Source: Balanoglossus misakiensis (taxonomy: Eukaryota; Hemichordata). Taken from it: 64,000 nt of DNA. How positions within the stretch are numbered: the stretch's first letter is position 1; each line of letters begins with the position of its first letter. Below the pieces are notes generated by a model, which worked only from the letters and a program-made list of their open reading frames with translations, ran no database searches and was not told the DNA's origin. Location: contig CM082592.2 of NCBI GenBank assembly GCA_040954595.2, positions 11,160,001 through 11,224,000 of the forward strand, in the 5' to 3' direction. The translations under genes and the position numbers were made by a program. Shown here in pieces: positions 49,633-61,689 of this stretch.

Positions 49633-51342
49633 ATGGATGATATGCAGACCGATCCTCTCATAATCAACGCTCCCCAGACACCGGTAAATACAGAAATTTG
49701 GCAGCATAAGTGGAAATATTGGAAGAATCTTCTAGCCTTGAGCGTTGCGTTCACCTTCAATTTCACCGCATTCGCCTCCTTGCAAAACTTGGAGAGCAGT
49801 TTAAACAGAGAAGCTGGACTTGGACTTGCTTCTCTGAGTGTTATATACGGATCTCTTATTATATCATGTCTCGTAGCACCAGCTATCATTCGGGCTCTTG
49901 GTCTGAAATGGACTTTCTTCGTAGCTATTATTTGTTATGCAATCTACACTGCCACAAATTATTATCCACAGTTTTACACCTTGATTCCGTCATCCGTTCT
50001 TTTGGGTTTTGCCGCCGGTCCGTTATGGGCTTCCCAGGGCGCTTATGTGACCACATCGGCTATCAACTATGCCGAGGTCACTATAGAACTGGAAGAGACT
50101 ATTATTAACCGCTTCAACGGGGTGTTCCTGATGTTCTTCCAGTCAAGTCAAATCTGGGGGAACCTGATAGCCTCACTGGTTTTTCACCACGGTGATAACG
50201 CGACGGAATCGAACAGTGGGCGGATATGCGGAGCCAAAGATTGCCCTTGGTTCACCAACGGTACATCGTACGAAGAACCAAGTGTAAAATTAGAGCATAT
50301 TTTGATTAGCATATATCTAGGATGTGGAGTTCTTGCTGCTGTGATAATCCTGATATTTTTGGACTCTTTGAGTTCACGTAGTGGTAGAAACACTTCCGAG
50401 AATGACAGCTTGTCCAGGAGGCTTCTATCAACGGTGCGACTTCTGAAAGAATATCGAATGTACCTGATGCTTCCCCTAATGGTCTACAGTGGAGTGGAAC
50501 AGGCTTATATTGCTGGTGATTACACCAAGGTATGGAAACAAGTTAACACCTGCTTGTTACAAATGAACCAATTGGACATATAACTGTTTTCTTTAACACC
50601 CACTGTCTTGTGTGTGGTACTGTATATTTAGATACTAGTAGATGTAATCTTGTTGAAGTTATTAATACATGGTCATTATTACCTTTTTTGTTTCAGTCTT
50701 TCGTAAGCTGTTCTCTTGGGATACAAATGGTGGGCTATGTCATGATAGCATATGGTGTCACAGACGCCCTGGCCTCACTATTTTTTGGCCGGATTCAAGA
50801 GTACGTCGGGAGAATTTCACTGTTCATTCTCGGTGCCATTACTCATCTTGGTCTTATTGTTGCCATGTTGCTGTGGCAACCCTGCAGTGAGCATTCAGAG
50901 TGGTTGTTCTTTGTTGTGGCCGCATTGTGGGGTCTAGGGGATGCAGTGTGGCAGACACAGCTAGCATGTGAGTAACACTTGTCAACTAAGTCTTCAAAAT
51001 GTGTTTAGAAATGAAGGTGGAAGGAGTCATATGGTTAATGCCGTCCTTTGTTGCTAAGGAAAGTAACTGCAACCACTGTACATTATCTGTTTTCAAACTT
51101 TCTATCCTGTTTTCATTGCAGCATTTGTTGGAGTGTTGTTTCCGGATCACCAAGAGCCGGCATTTTCAAACTATCGACTGTGGCAAGCCCTTGGATTCAC
51201 CATCACATTTGCATACAGCAACTACCTCTGTGTGAATGCCAAGCTGTACATTGCAGGTGGTTTGTTAGCAGTTTCCATGCTTCTCTATGGAACTGTAGAG
51301 TACAAGATACGACATATTAACATCCGATATGCAGAGATCTGA
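49633..51342 (+). CDS. UNC93A: UNC93A-like membrane protein, copy 1 (3 exons, 462 aa)
   Basis: Exons: 49633-50529, 50697-50967, 51122-51342; 463 codons with TGA (human UNC93A 457). Many hydrophobic helices fit the 11-12 membrane spans of the UNC93 branch of the major facilitator superfamily. Family signatures are GFAAGPLWASQGAYVTT (about residues 130-146), FQSSQIWGNLIAS (about 171-183) and the C-terminal FSNYRLWQALGF. A large extracellular or lumenal loop near residues 190-220 carries N-glycosylation sequons NAT and NGT. Worm UNC-93 modulates a potassium channel; vertebrate UNC93B1 escorts Toll-like receptors. The role of UNC93A is poorly known, so none is assigned. The start is ATGG with A at -3; in-frame sequence upstream lacks an ATG. 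It is the tandem neighbour of a second copy. Confidence 0.92.
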
Positions 51343-51597
51343 ACAGATTCTGCTGAAGAAACAAAGAGTTCTGACACGCATTTATTCATAAAGTTTCATT
51401 TCACAGACTTCCTACTTAACTACAACTCTATATTCAGTGCTTTCATCAAAACATTCAAGTTTTCATCTTTCAAGTAAAAACAAGATCCAACCATTTTCTT
51501 GATATAAAAAACTTTTTTTTCAGTCTCTAGTAAAATAAAAAAAAATCGTGGTCTGATTTTAATAGTGTATCATGTAAAACTTTGTGAAAGATTTGTA

Positions 51598-51603
51598 AAT
51601 AAA
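51598..51603 (+). promoter_or_regulatory. Poly(A) signal of UNC93A-like copy 1
   Basis: AATAAA 256 nt past the stop. Confidence 0.7.
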
Positions 51604-51820
51604 GTTACTTGCACCAACTGTACACCTGGATATTGAAGTTTTTTTATGTGGAACTTTCTGAGTTACAGACTGCAATCTGACATGGCCAATAGCAGGCATT
51701 TGCTGTTATCTTTTCATGACTTGGAACAGTTTGAAGTTGACAGGGCACAGGTTGAAGCTGTGGACTGAAACCTCGAGGAATGGTTAGCCGCTTGACCATT
51801 CAGCCTCCACAGATGACAGG

Positions 51821-51840
51821 TTTTGGCCAATTGGCCAAAA
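51821..51840. repeat. Perfect 20-bp palindrome
   Basis: TTTTGGCCAATTGGCCAAAA equals its own reverse complement; it contains two overlapping CCAAT/TTGGCCAA-type half-sites. Could be an NF-I or NF-Y-like site or a fragment of a repeat. Confidence 0.9.
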
Positions 51841-52677
51841 ATCCATCCTGGCAACTTTGCAAGTGCCAAGAGGAAGTGCATCGTATACCAACCAATACAC
51901 GTAGCTGCAATAATTGTAGCCTTGATGGGTAGTCGGGAATCAGCTTGTGCGAACTGCAGCATGCCACCATCGCACAAACCGCAGATCGCTCAAGCCCGGC
52001 GCACGACCGACCCCTAAACTAAAGGCTACAATTATCTCAACCAACCACCTGTTGCGCTTCTTCCCGCACAGATGTGACGGGGCTGCATCCAAACACTGAC
52101 CCAAAAATATTAAATGAATGTTCTGATTATAAAGATCGAAAATGTAAACGGTAATGCCATGTAAACTCTGGATAATATAGCAACTTTCATTTATCAGCAT
52201 GTAAAGCTAGCGCGATGGAAACTATACTGTGGGATTTTTCAACTGGGATTTTCGAAACTAGAAAAAAAGGGGTGGGACAAGATAGGTAGAACGAGCACCA
52301 GATTTGTAAAATACGTGAAGATATTTCATGTTTCACGACGATAAAGGGTGTATGCAGTTCAATGTACCTCAATTTATAATCACCAATTTTTGACCTTTGT
52401 GAACTCGCATCGTACATTTAATCCACATGTGTGACAGGTTGAAAAGGCCGCACGTCGGATTTTGTTAATCATTACATAGCCCTATAAGTATATTGACAGC
52501 TGCAGAGGTGAAGGGTCTCTTCGGAGCCTTTTTGCTATTGGTTGGGACTCGTGTGTTGTGACGTACTAGTATCATAAAACTGTACGCGTGTGCATTGCCT
52601 ACGCCATATACGATATATCTGCAGTTCATTTGGCGAATATTCCCGTTTTCCAGAACGGACCCTCTGCGCACCATAAA

Positions 52678-54430
52678 ATGGAAGATCGGGAATCGAAGGT
52701 CGGGGATTTCGTCACCGATGTGCAGAGTTTGGATTCAAATCCTTTCCACGGAGTGGAAAGACGCCGATGCTGGAAGAACTTGCTGGTGTTGAGTGTAGCT
52801 TTCGTGTTAGTTTTCACTGCATTCAACAGTCTACAGAACCTTCAAAGCAGCATCAACCAGTCAGAAGGCGTCGGAGTCGCTTCCCTGTGCACCATATACA
52901 CATGTTTCATAGTATCATGTCTGTTCTCTCCTGTCATAATCAGGAAATTGGGATCGAAGAAAACTATGGTTTATAGCGTCGTCTTCTATGCCCTATACGC
53001 CGCTTCCAATCTATTCAACGACGTCTTTATTTTGATTCCAGCGTCTATTTTATTAGGGTTTGCTGCTGGACCTTTGTGGGCATCTCAAGGCTCATATTTG
53101 ACGACGCTGTCCATAAAATATTCAGACTTGACTTCCGATTCGCACGAAACAGCCATAAATCACTTCAACGGTATATTCTATATGTTTTTCCTGTCATCTC
53201 AAATCTGGGGAAACTTGATTTCGTCGTACGTTCTCTTCAGGGGAGCCAACCTCGAAGCTTCAAATGATCCCGCCTTCTGTGGGAGTGGATTTTGTCCAAG
53301 TCATGACCTACCCGGGGGTGCCATTCCTATCGGGAACAACAGAGACATCGTGGACTTGTTGATGAGCGTTTATTTTGGAAGCATCGTGGTGGGCTATGTT
53401 ATCATTCGGTTTGGTTTGGATGAGTTGCCAAAGCGACTAGACCAAACACTTCGATTAGATGAGGAAAGTTCCAAATCACTCTTTACGGCAACTTTGCACC
53501 TGCTTTGGGAGCGCAGTCTGTTTCTACTTGTTCCACTCATGATGTACAGTGGCGTTGAAATGGCCTTCATCTTCGGCGAGTTTACCCAGGTACACTTTTC
53601 ACTTGCATTTTATTTTCAGGAAGATCAACATACCAACACGTTTCAGCCTTCTGTCTGTCATTCCGACTGTTGAGGTGGCGGCTGTGATGATGGTGGTGGT
53701 GGTGGTGGTGGTGGTGGTGGTGGTGGTGGTGGTGGTGATTTGCGCGCATCGATGTGGATGTAGTCCAAACGATTTTTCCCATTTCTCTATATAGGCATTT
53801 ATCAGTTGTTGTCTGGGCGTACATCATATTGGTTACACCATGGTGGCTTGTGGAACCTCCCAAGCGATAACCTCGTTCGTTCTCGGCAAGACGAGGAAGT
53901 TCGTCGGGAGGTTTACCGTTTTCTTGGTAGGATGCATCATTCATCTAGGATTGCTGATCGTCTTGTCAAGATGGGAGCCAGATAGAGAAGATGAACATGT
54001 TTTTATCCTGGTAGCTGCTCTGTGGGGAGTAGGCGATGCGATATGGCAGACACAAATCAGTTGTAAGTACATAAATTACAGTACAGACATTAAATTATTG
54101 GTTTGGTAATAAATTGAAAGCTTCCAACACATTTCCTCCGTGATTATTGGAAACTTATAATGCTTTGATTCACTCATCAATATTTAATTAATCGTTGCCT
54201 TCACAGCAATACTTGGAGTTCTGTACTCTGAAAGTCAAGAGTCCGCCTTCTCTAACTACCGCTTGTGGCAGTCGTTGGGATCAGCAATCGCCTTCGGATA
54301 CAGTCACTATCTATGCATGCTACCCAAGATATTCATTACTGGCGTGTTACTCATCGTGTCAACGATAGCTTACACCGCTTTTGAATTCAAGAATCGTAAC
54401 AACAGATCTATCCGGAAACTGAATATATAA
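52678..54430 (+). CDS. UNC93A: UNC93A-like membrane protein, copy 2 (3 exons, 467 aa)
   Basis: Exons: 52678-53589, 53795-54062, 54207-54430; 468 codons with TAA. It is a tandem paralogue of the upstream copy: both genes have three exons with introns in the same places and phases (0, then 1). Shared blocks include KNLLVLSVAF, SLQNLQSS, GFAAGPLWASQGSYLTT, SSQIWGNLISS, VAALWGVGDAIWQTQ and FSNYRLWQSLG. The copies differ most in the N-terminal tail and in the loop near residues 190-230, which here is Cys/Pro-rich (FCGSGFCPSHDLPGG) and lacks the two sequons of copy 1. It is a multi-span membrane protein of the UNC93 branch of the MFS; substrate or partner unknown. The frame is open upstream of the ATG at 52678, but only through non-ATG codons. 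Confidence 0.92.
53691..53737. repeat. (TGG)n trinucleotide microsatellite (about 47 bp)
   Basis: Lies in intron 1 of UNC93A copy 2, 58 bases before the exon 2 acceptor. Confidence 0.95.
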
Positions 54431-55691
54431 CTTTGGCACTGTTACATGAAACACAAAAGTGTATTATCGAACTGAGCGTCTTTCGGGGGCTTGTAAGTTC
54501 GAGTTCGGGGCATATGGGCGCATCTCCTAACACATTGTTTTGTGGGTTTTCTGCTCTGGTGAGAAAGTGTATTTTGCCTATTTAATATTTACACTTTTTT
54601 ATGACAGTCTCGCATTTAAACCAGGGTGAGTTGGTGCAAATCATTTCCCTGTACTTTAGAGCTTTTGGAGAACATTCCACTAATTTATACTTAAAATTAG
54701 TTTAATAAAAACGTTTTGTTGTGTTGCTCGCTTTATCCTGTTATACCCGTGTCTGGTTTCTGAAACGTGACTGCCAGGGCGGTCGTGTCGTTTAGTTTAC
54801 ACACAATTTTGAGAACCCGCAGACAGAGGATTTTATACATTATCATGAAGACCGGAGAGCTAACCAATTTGTCAAACCCGACTACGAGGGCGCTAATCAT
54901 TTTGTCGCACAGGTAAAATAAGTTTTTAACGTTTTATTAATACTCCTCCTTCGCTGAAATGGATGTTTGAGGTACAAAAGAAGACATATACAATGTACAG
55001 GTGTAACCGTCAAGTGCAATCCAACTAAGTTATTTACAGAGTAGAACAGAAAAGGCAACGAATATAATTCGTTTCATCTTCTAGACTAGGACAAAATATA
55101 TCATTAGATGAATTAGTTGAGCTAAAATGTTACCTCATCAATACAGGCGCATAATAGAGAAAATGTCGAGATTAAAAAACTAAACGCGCAGGATTATTTT
55201 TCAGTAAAACTGAAAGTTCCCATGGAAACAAATTTGACACTGGGCACAAAGTCTAGTCTCGGTTACCCAGACTCCTTCGCAGGCGCACAAATGCTTTCGC
55301 GCATGCGATCTACAGCAAAACACTATTTACGCATGCGTATTATTCCAGGTCTGAAATTTGCGCCAACTTTCAGGAAATTTGGGGCAAATTTCGTCAAAAT
55401 TCCTTATATTGGTCAGCTTTTATCGCAGGAAAACGCCACGGCTAGATATATATACCAACTGCGGATCCTTGAGACCATTTAAAGACAGTTTCCTTCGTCT
55501 ACTGCGAGTGCTTTCAGTGGCCGAAAGTACTGACATCGACCGGTTGTTTCTGAGGAGAATGTGGTTGCTGCTCTGGGTTGGAACCATGAATGTGGATATT
55601 TACACTATTTAAAGTTCTTACACGCTTCATAGTATCGTTTTGTTTCCATATATAAACTTGGACTGAATAGGTTAACCATAAACGAGGAAAG
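54431..55691. promoter_or_regulatory. UNC93 3' flank and PHF12 promoter region
   Basis: AATAAA at 54704-54709 ends UNC93 copy 2. Two NRF-1-like palindromes, CGCGCATGCG (55298-55307) and ACGCATGCGT (55329-55338), lie about 350-400 bp before the PHF12 start codon and likely belong to its promoter. A CTACGAGGGCGCT motif (54882-54894) resembles a CTCF core. No gene seen. Confidence 0.55.
54704..54709 (+). promoter_or_regulatory. Poly(A) signal of UNC93A-like copy 2
   Basis: AATAAA 274 nt past the stop. Confidence 0.65.
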
Positions 55692-58600
55692 ATGACCACG
55701 GTGGAGTATGATTTGGACACATCTGGTGGTCTTATGGACGTGAGTATTGTCGATGTCTTTCTTGCCCACAAATTTCTTAACTTTTCCTCACTTTCTCTGT
55801 TGTCATGTGTCATCTTTGAAGTTGTACTGACGTGATTATTTCTATTTCCTTGCTCCCCAGACCATCCGGGCGTTGGTTGCACCGCCCCAAAGTGACGAAC
55901 CCCCAAAGAAACTGAAGAAAACCGAGCGAGAGCCTAGAAGAACAGGTCGTACACAGAACCACGATAATTGTGACAGTTGTCGAGAAGGGGGAGACTTGTT
56001 GTGTTGCGACCGTTGTCCAGCTGCTTTTCACTTACAGTGCTGGTAAGAAAATACCTTCACATGATAATTGAACTTCTTTATTAATTGTTTGTGTGAGTGT
56101 TTTCAAATCTGGCGTAGATATTGACTGAACGTCGTCGACAGTGATCACGTTTGGCTTGCAGGGGAAAATCCAATATGGCGTCCTGTTGCAACGAGGCCTC
56201 TTTTGAGCTATCACTGCCATGAAAGGAAACAGTGCATGTTAGTGAGTGAGCGTGAGGCCGAGAACTTCTCTCAATACATCTCTTGCGTTTCAATGTACGA
56301 GCTCGTATATGCACTGCACCGTGACATCTAAAGCAGGTCACCAAGCAGAATTTCCATGTTCAGATCCCAGCTTTGACATTGTGGCCCACAGGCTTATGGC
56401 CAGGCTGTCAGCAATCTATGAAATGGAACAACAGAGGAGAACCAAAATGGAGTTAGGCGCCATGTTGGTTTCGAATTGACCTTGGTTGACACAAATTTGA
56501 GAAGAGGTTTGAATGCTATCAAAGATTGGCCTAGTTGTGTGATTGTTGTTGTCATGTGGAAAGGAAATTGGCGAAGTGCTAAAGTTAATTTGAGGACAAC
56601 GTGTCAACAATGGTTGTTCACAGGTCAGGTCAGTTATGTGTACCTAGAAACCATTGACCAAGAATACATTTATGGATTCTGAAAATTTGTTGATATCACC
56701 AACTCCAATACTTGACCACAACATTCTATGCCTGTGTTGTACTTGCATTTGAAACACTTGCGTATCGACAAGTGTTAATTTGAAATTACTCGCTATTAAA
56801 GGACAGGTAATCGATGACCATAATATACAGCACTGGTTGCTTTGGTGTTTTTATATTGTTATGTAACTGATATTACAGAGTTTGTGTGATGAAAATATCA
56901 CAGAAACCTGTAGTCTTAGAACATACAATGTAGTACACAGTGTGACTTTGAATCCCGGAGCCACCATCTATGCAATGTTCAACTCTTCACATATTCAAAC
57001 GTTAGAAATACAATGAAATTCAGGGAACGTAATCCTTGCAAGAGCACAGTCAGTACATTAATAAAGAAAACATGTGTAAACGAATCAGAGTTAGAGTTTA
57101 CAAATAGCAGAATGAAGCTTATAATGACTGTTTTGGGAAAGTAAATAATATAAGTCTGTTAGACCATAGTGTATAGAGGTAATGTTATTGTACAATAGTT
57201 TGTCACACAATTTCGTTCTCTTTCATGAGAATTATGGCATAAGCTTCTGTAATTATGATTTGATCCTACATTGCAGATCTTCTTAAATAAATAACAAGTA
57301 TATAATTTGTAATTCTTAACAGCTGGGTCCTGTTGAAGGAGCAGGGTTCAGGGGTCAAGGTTTTCCCCCAGAATGCCATTGGCATAGGTTGCATTCTCTA
57401 TTGTACTTGTATACTAGGTTTATATTGATACAACAATGATCTGCTTATGAGTGATAGGCATTTGGGCTTTTCAGAATAAAGACTTGGCAGATGTTGGGAT
57501 AGTGCCAGTGAATTTTAGGTGGAATAACCTTATCTCAGCATTATCTAGCCCATCATCTGACACCTCTAACCGGATGATATAATTCTGTAATACTTCAAAT
57601 ACTGATTGTGCATGGTTGCATTATGTTTCCAAGTCGCTGAATGTTTTACTATTGGTAAACAGAAGCATTGCTGGGGTTCTCGAACCAGTTAAAAGTGTTT
57701 TCTAACCTCAGCAAAAACACTGATATCATATTGAGGTCACAAGTTCTGGATGTAGTCAGCAAATCAAATGTGGCCCTACACCTTTTGGTGCATCCTGTGT
57801 ACAAGAACTACTTTGACTAGTTTTCTTAAAGTCTGTACTGGTTCACTCCTATTATGTAACTGTGGAGAGTAGTTTTGTTTTTGAGGCAGCAATGCTGGCA
57901 GACGAAGTCTTTTGACCCTGTAAACATCTGTAAATGTAAAGCGTAATCAGGCATGGTTGGTGCCCCCCCTAGGTATGCAAATGAGAAAGGATGTGAGTGG
58001 GTTTTTTCAGACTAAGTTATGGTGTCAGGTAGTAGCTTTGTTCATTGCAACTGAAAGCAATCAGTAGCCGGATAAAATGCACCCTCTTTCATGATGTGCA
58101 AATCACCAGCCCTTGCTCACAGACTGAGTTTTTATAACCATCCATGATAAATTATATTATTCCACTGGTATTTTTTAAACAGCCTGAGTTGAACAGAAAA
58201 GACTTATCTTGAAGTTTTCATCATTGACAGCATATGCTGCTGAGTTTAATTTAGAGGTATCCAATCTTGCCAATTCAAAGATATTCCATGCTATGAATCA
58301 CTTCCATAAGTTCTTTTCATCATCCGTGGAGTGTGTCAGATTGAAAGTGGCTAGTTCCATTCAGAGCTCTGGTTGAAGGCTGGCAAATTGTCAATTGTGA
58401 TCAATAGTAGGTTTACTATACATGTAGATGGTATTTTATCTGTGTGCAAGAAACCATATGTGGGTGTCTTCACTGATGATATAAATTGTATCGCTCTTGA
58501 TTAGTGATGATTTTTTTTTTTGGGGGGGGGGGGGGTGCTGCGTTGAAAAGGACGACATCTCCACTTCTTGAATTTCCTGATGATTACTTGTGAAAGATGA

Positions 58601-61600
58601 TACCAGAGTTTGTGTGACCCTGATCAAATTCTTTTCAATGTCGCTCTGCTGCTAATCACAAGGCCAAAGTACTTTGATTCTGTAGTTTGCATCCTCACAT
58701 AATCTTAAGTTAGTTACTTGTAAATCTAGTTCTGACTGCCTTCTGTTTGAATGAGTTGCATGATCAATTGTTACCAGTGAGAAAACTGCGAGTGTATTGT
58801 ATGTAGTGCCCCAGGTTATCACAAGACAATGAAATATTGGAGTCTGACACAAAGACAGTTGGCGTGGAGTACTGTACCATATGTTGTTCCCATTTTCATC
58901 AGCACCTTTTTTTTTGACAAATTTTTTTGACAAAAAAAAGGTGAAAGATTGATTTGTGCAATGACTATGAGAAATCTTATCTTTCTCACATGACCATAAA
59001 ATATGTTGAATTTGCGCTTGAGTAGAAATCTTTACTTTATTGAATTATTGACTGCAAACTGTTGTCTTGCACATTCACAATGATATATATAATATGAATT
59101 CAATTTTATTTTTTGTGTTTGTTTTAGTGACCCTCCACTACAAGAAGAAGACTTGCCTCCAGGAGAATGGTTATGTCACAGATGCACAGTATTGCCAGAG
59201 GTGGGTTGGCTAGAAATTTCTTTTTCTTCATCTTTATTGTCTGCTTTTGAAATAATGTCAGCTCCTTGAGTTATTCTGTGCGTTGATATGATGTGGTTTT
59301 GAATATTACATCAACATCGATTGAAGCACTGGTATGTGGTTAGAGCAGTTAGCTCAGCTTTATGTACAGTAGATACACTGTACAATGATGTTTGCGATCT
59401 GTTTAGCTAGACAAATAGCAACCTCTTCCAAGTAAGGGTTATGTAATGTCCTAACCTTTATTTTACAGGGTTCATTTGTACAGACCAGGTCATATCAGAT
59501 TGAGAACCTGGTGGAAGATATCTTAGATATGAGTGTTTATCATATTATACACAATCTGGCTAGGCCTTGGCTTCCTGTGGCTGAGAAATTCAGTCACAAT
59601 AAAATTCAGACATTCAAATATCAAGCAAAAAGCAATTAGTGAATTGAATACACCTGTGTATGCCCCAGGGATTTTTTAGGGTTCATCTGTTGTTAGCATT
59701 TGTATTCTTACTTTCTCCCGTATAGATACCAGATGATGCATGTTCGACCACAAGTACCGCAACAGACAGGTCATCTGTTCATAGCTGGAAAGAGAGAGAG
59801 AAACCCAAACCAATCATGAGACTACACGAGAGACTCTTACACAGGCAGCTGTCTGCAACCACCAAAGATTATCAAAGTCCAGATGAAGCATCTGAACCCG
59901 AATTAGAACCAGATCCCGAGCCGGAGCCGTTGCCTGAGCCAGAGCCAGAAGAGTCGCCCTTCCAGATGCTAGTCCGGGCTGCAGCAGTGGATAATCCCAA
60001 ACAATTCCAGCTTCCCAATGAAATGTTGATTAGTTATCCATTACCAGGTACATATGACCTTCGTGTCTGACATTGTCCGGTTTAATTTCCTGTTTTGTAG
60101 GACTGAAGCACTTGGAAATTTCTATAAATAAGAATGATTTCTGTATGCAAACCTTGTTGATACACAAGATTGAATTTTTTAGACCAGTCAGGGACAATGA
60201 AAACCTTTAAAACTTAGTTGATTAGATTATATGTGTAACTTCAATATGGGAATACATGATTTTAGCATGCCTATTTGATTTTCATCTCTAGGTACAAGTA
60301 AAAAGAGGAAAAAAGATGAGATTTCTGGCAAAACTTCCAAGAAACCAAATGAGCGAGATAACAATGGACTGGTACCATTACCAGCTAAGCTTTGTTTTGT
60401 TTGTAGTAGGTAAGTGGACAACTCTTGTAGTGCATCATGGTCAAAAACAGCCAGAAAAGTCTTTAACAGTACAGTCTTGCATGATGCAAACAACATGAAG
60501 TGATCAGTGAAGTCATCTTGAGAGTTGGATACGGTTGCAAGCTCTTGGGCGTATTTTTCCCAGTTTGAGACTATCTCTGTATTTCGTTTGTGTCTTGTAG
60601 GAGTTGTCGGAATGCAGTGTTACTACAGTGCGACTACTGTCCGTTACTCTTTCACATGGATTGCGTGGAACCTCCACTGACAACACTGCCAACGGGTCGA
60701 TGGATGTGTCCCAATCATCCAGAACATGTCATGGTAAGAACAAAGTTCATTACATCAGCCACGGAAAAACACAGTTCTGATTATAGACATGATATGACCT
60801 TCATTTTGAAATCAGCAATGTTAGTTGTGGTACATTGGGAACAAAAAGGACGTCTGAAACACTGTCTTCATGTAAAATGCAAAAATCTTTGATTTCAGCC
60901 GGAATTCAATAGTGCCAGTCTTACAGAACGATGCAAACTTCACGACAAGTTCCATGGCAGGATATCGGAGCATGCCATCAAACTTTCATTTTTGAAGAAA
61001 ATCCACAGGAAACATCCGCCAAATGATAGGCATAAACCACAGAAGAGGAAAATGATGAAGGTAAGAACAGGGTCTTTCATGGGATGGGGACTTATGTATT
61101 TTGCATGGCTTATGGTGCTAGTAACTATTCATTGTTCAGTGACATTAGAAGCAGGCATATTTGTGTTGATGTATCCTGCTAATTACCATAGTGTCTCTGA
61201 AAAATCGTGCAGAAGAAACCATTTTGTGATAATAACAGGATGTCACCAATGCGAACTTAGAAGCCTGTCATAACGTTTTGCAGATGACTTATCAGCATAA
61301 TCTGTGATTTTCCTTTCATTGGACATATTTTGGCTTCTAATAGGACATAAATACATATCTGTGTAGCATTTTATTTAATTAATGATGAGATTCATGACTG
61401 CACCTGGTGTTATTCAATACCGGTATTACATGAGGCAAGTTTTTGCTCAGTTCCTGGTGACATGTAACGATGTCTGTTTGTTTGTTTGTTTGCAGGTTCC
61501 TCAAGCAATTAAAGCGCAATATGCCTTAGCTCCCCCTCTGCTGCCCCCTCCACTGCAGTCTTTTCCATCACCTTCAAAAACACAGGGTTATGTGTGTACA

Positions 61601-61650
61601 CCAGAGGAACAGGAAGAGGTAGAGTTTGTCTGTTTGTTTGTTTGTTTGTT

Positions 61651-61689
<39 letters not shown>

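Larger units (their letters stand above)
51343..52677. other. Intergenic region between the two UNC93 copies
   Basis: AATAAA at 51598-51603 ends copy 1. A perfect 20-bp palindrome is at 51821-51840. The rest should hold the promoter and 5' UTR of copy 2. Short open frames on both strands (for example 51714-51977) resemble nothing known. Confidence 0.6.

Noticed and set aside
52588-52677. Thirty-codon N-terminal extension of UNC93A copy 2
   Set aside because: It also relies on a GTG start; the ATG at 52678 matches the expected family N-terminus.
167-54430. An innate-immunity gene cluster (SARM1 TIR plus UNC93)
   Set aside because: The UNC93 copies are the UNC93A type, not the TLR-escorting UNC93B1, and unrelated housekeeping genes lie between them; co-location looks incidental.
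54478-54530. tRNA-like segment with a TTCGAGTTC B-box resemblance
   Set aside because: No matching A box and no acceptor-stem complementarity could be drawn.
61625-61689. Repeat array as a CRISPR-like structure
   Set aside because: It is a simple tetranucleotide microsatellite with no spacers, in an animal intron.
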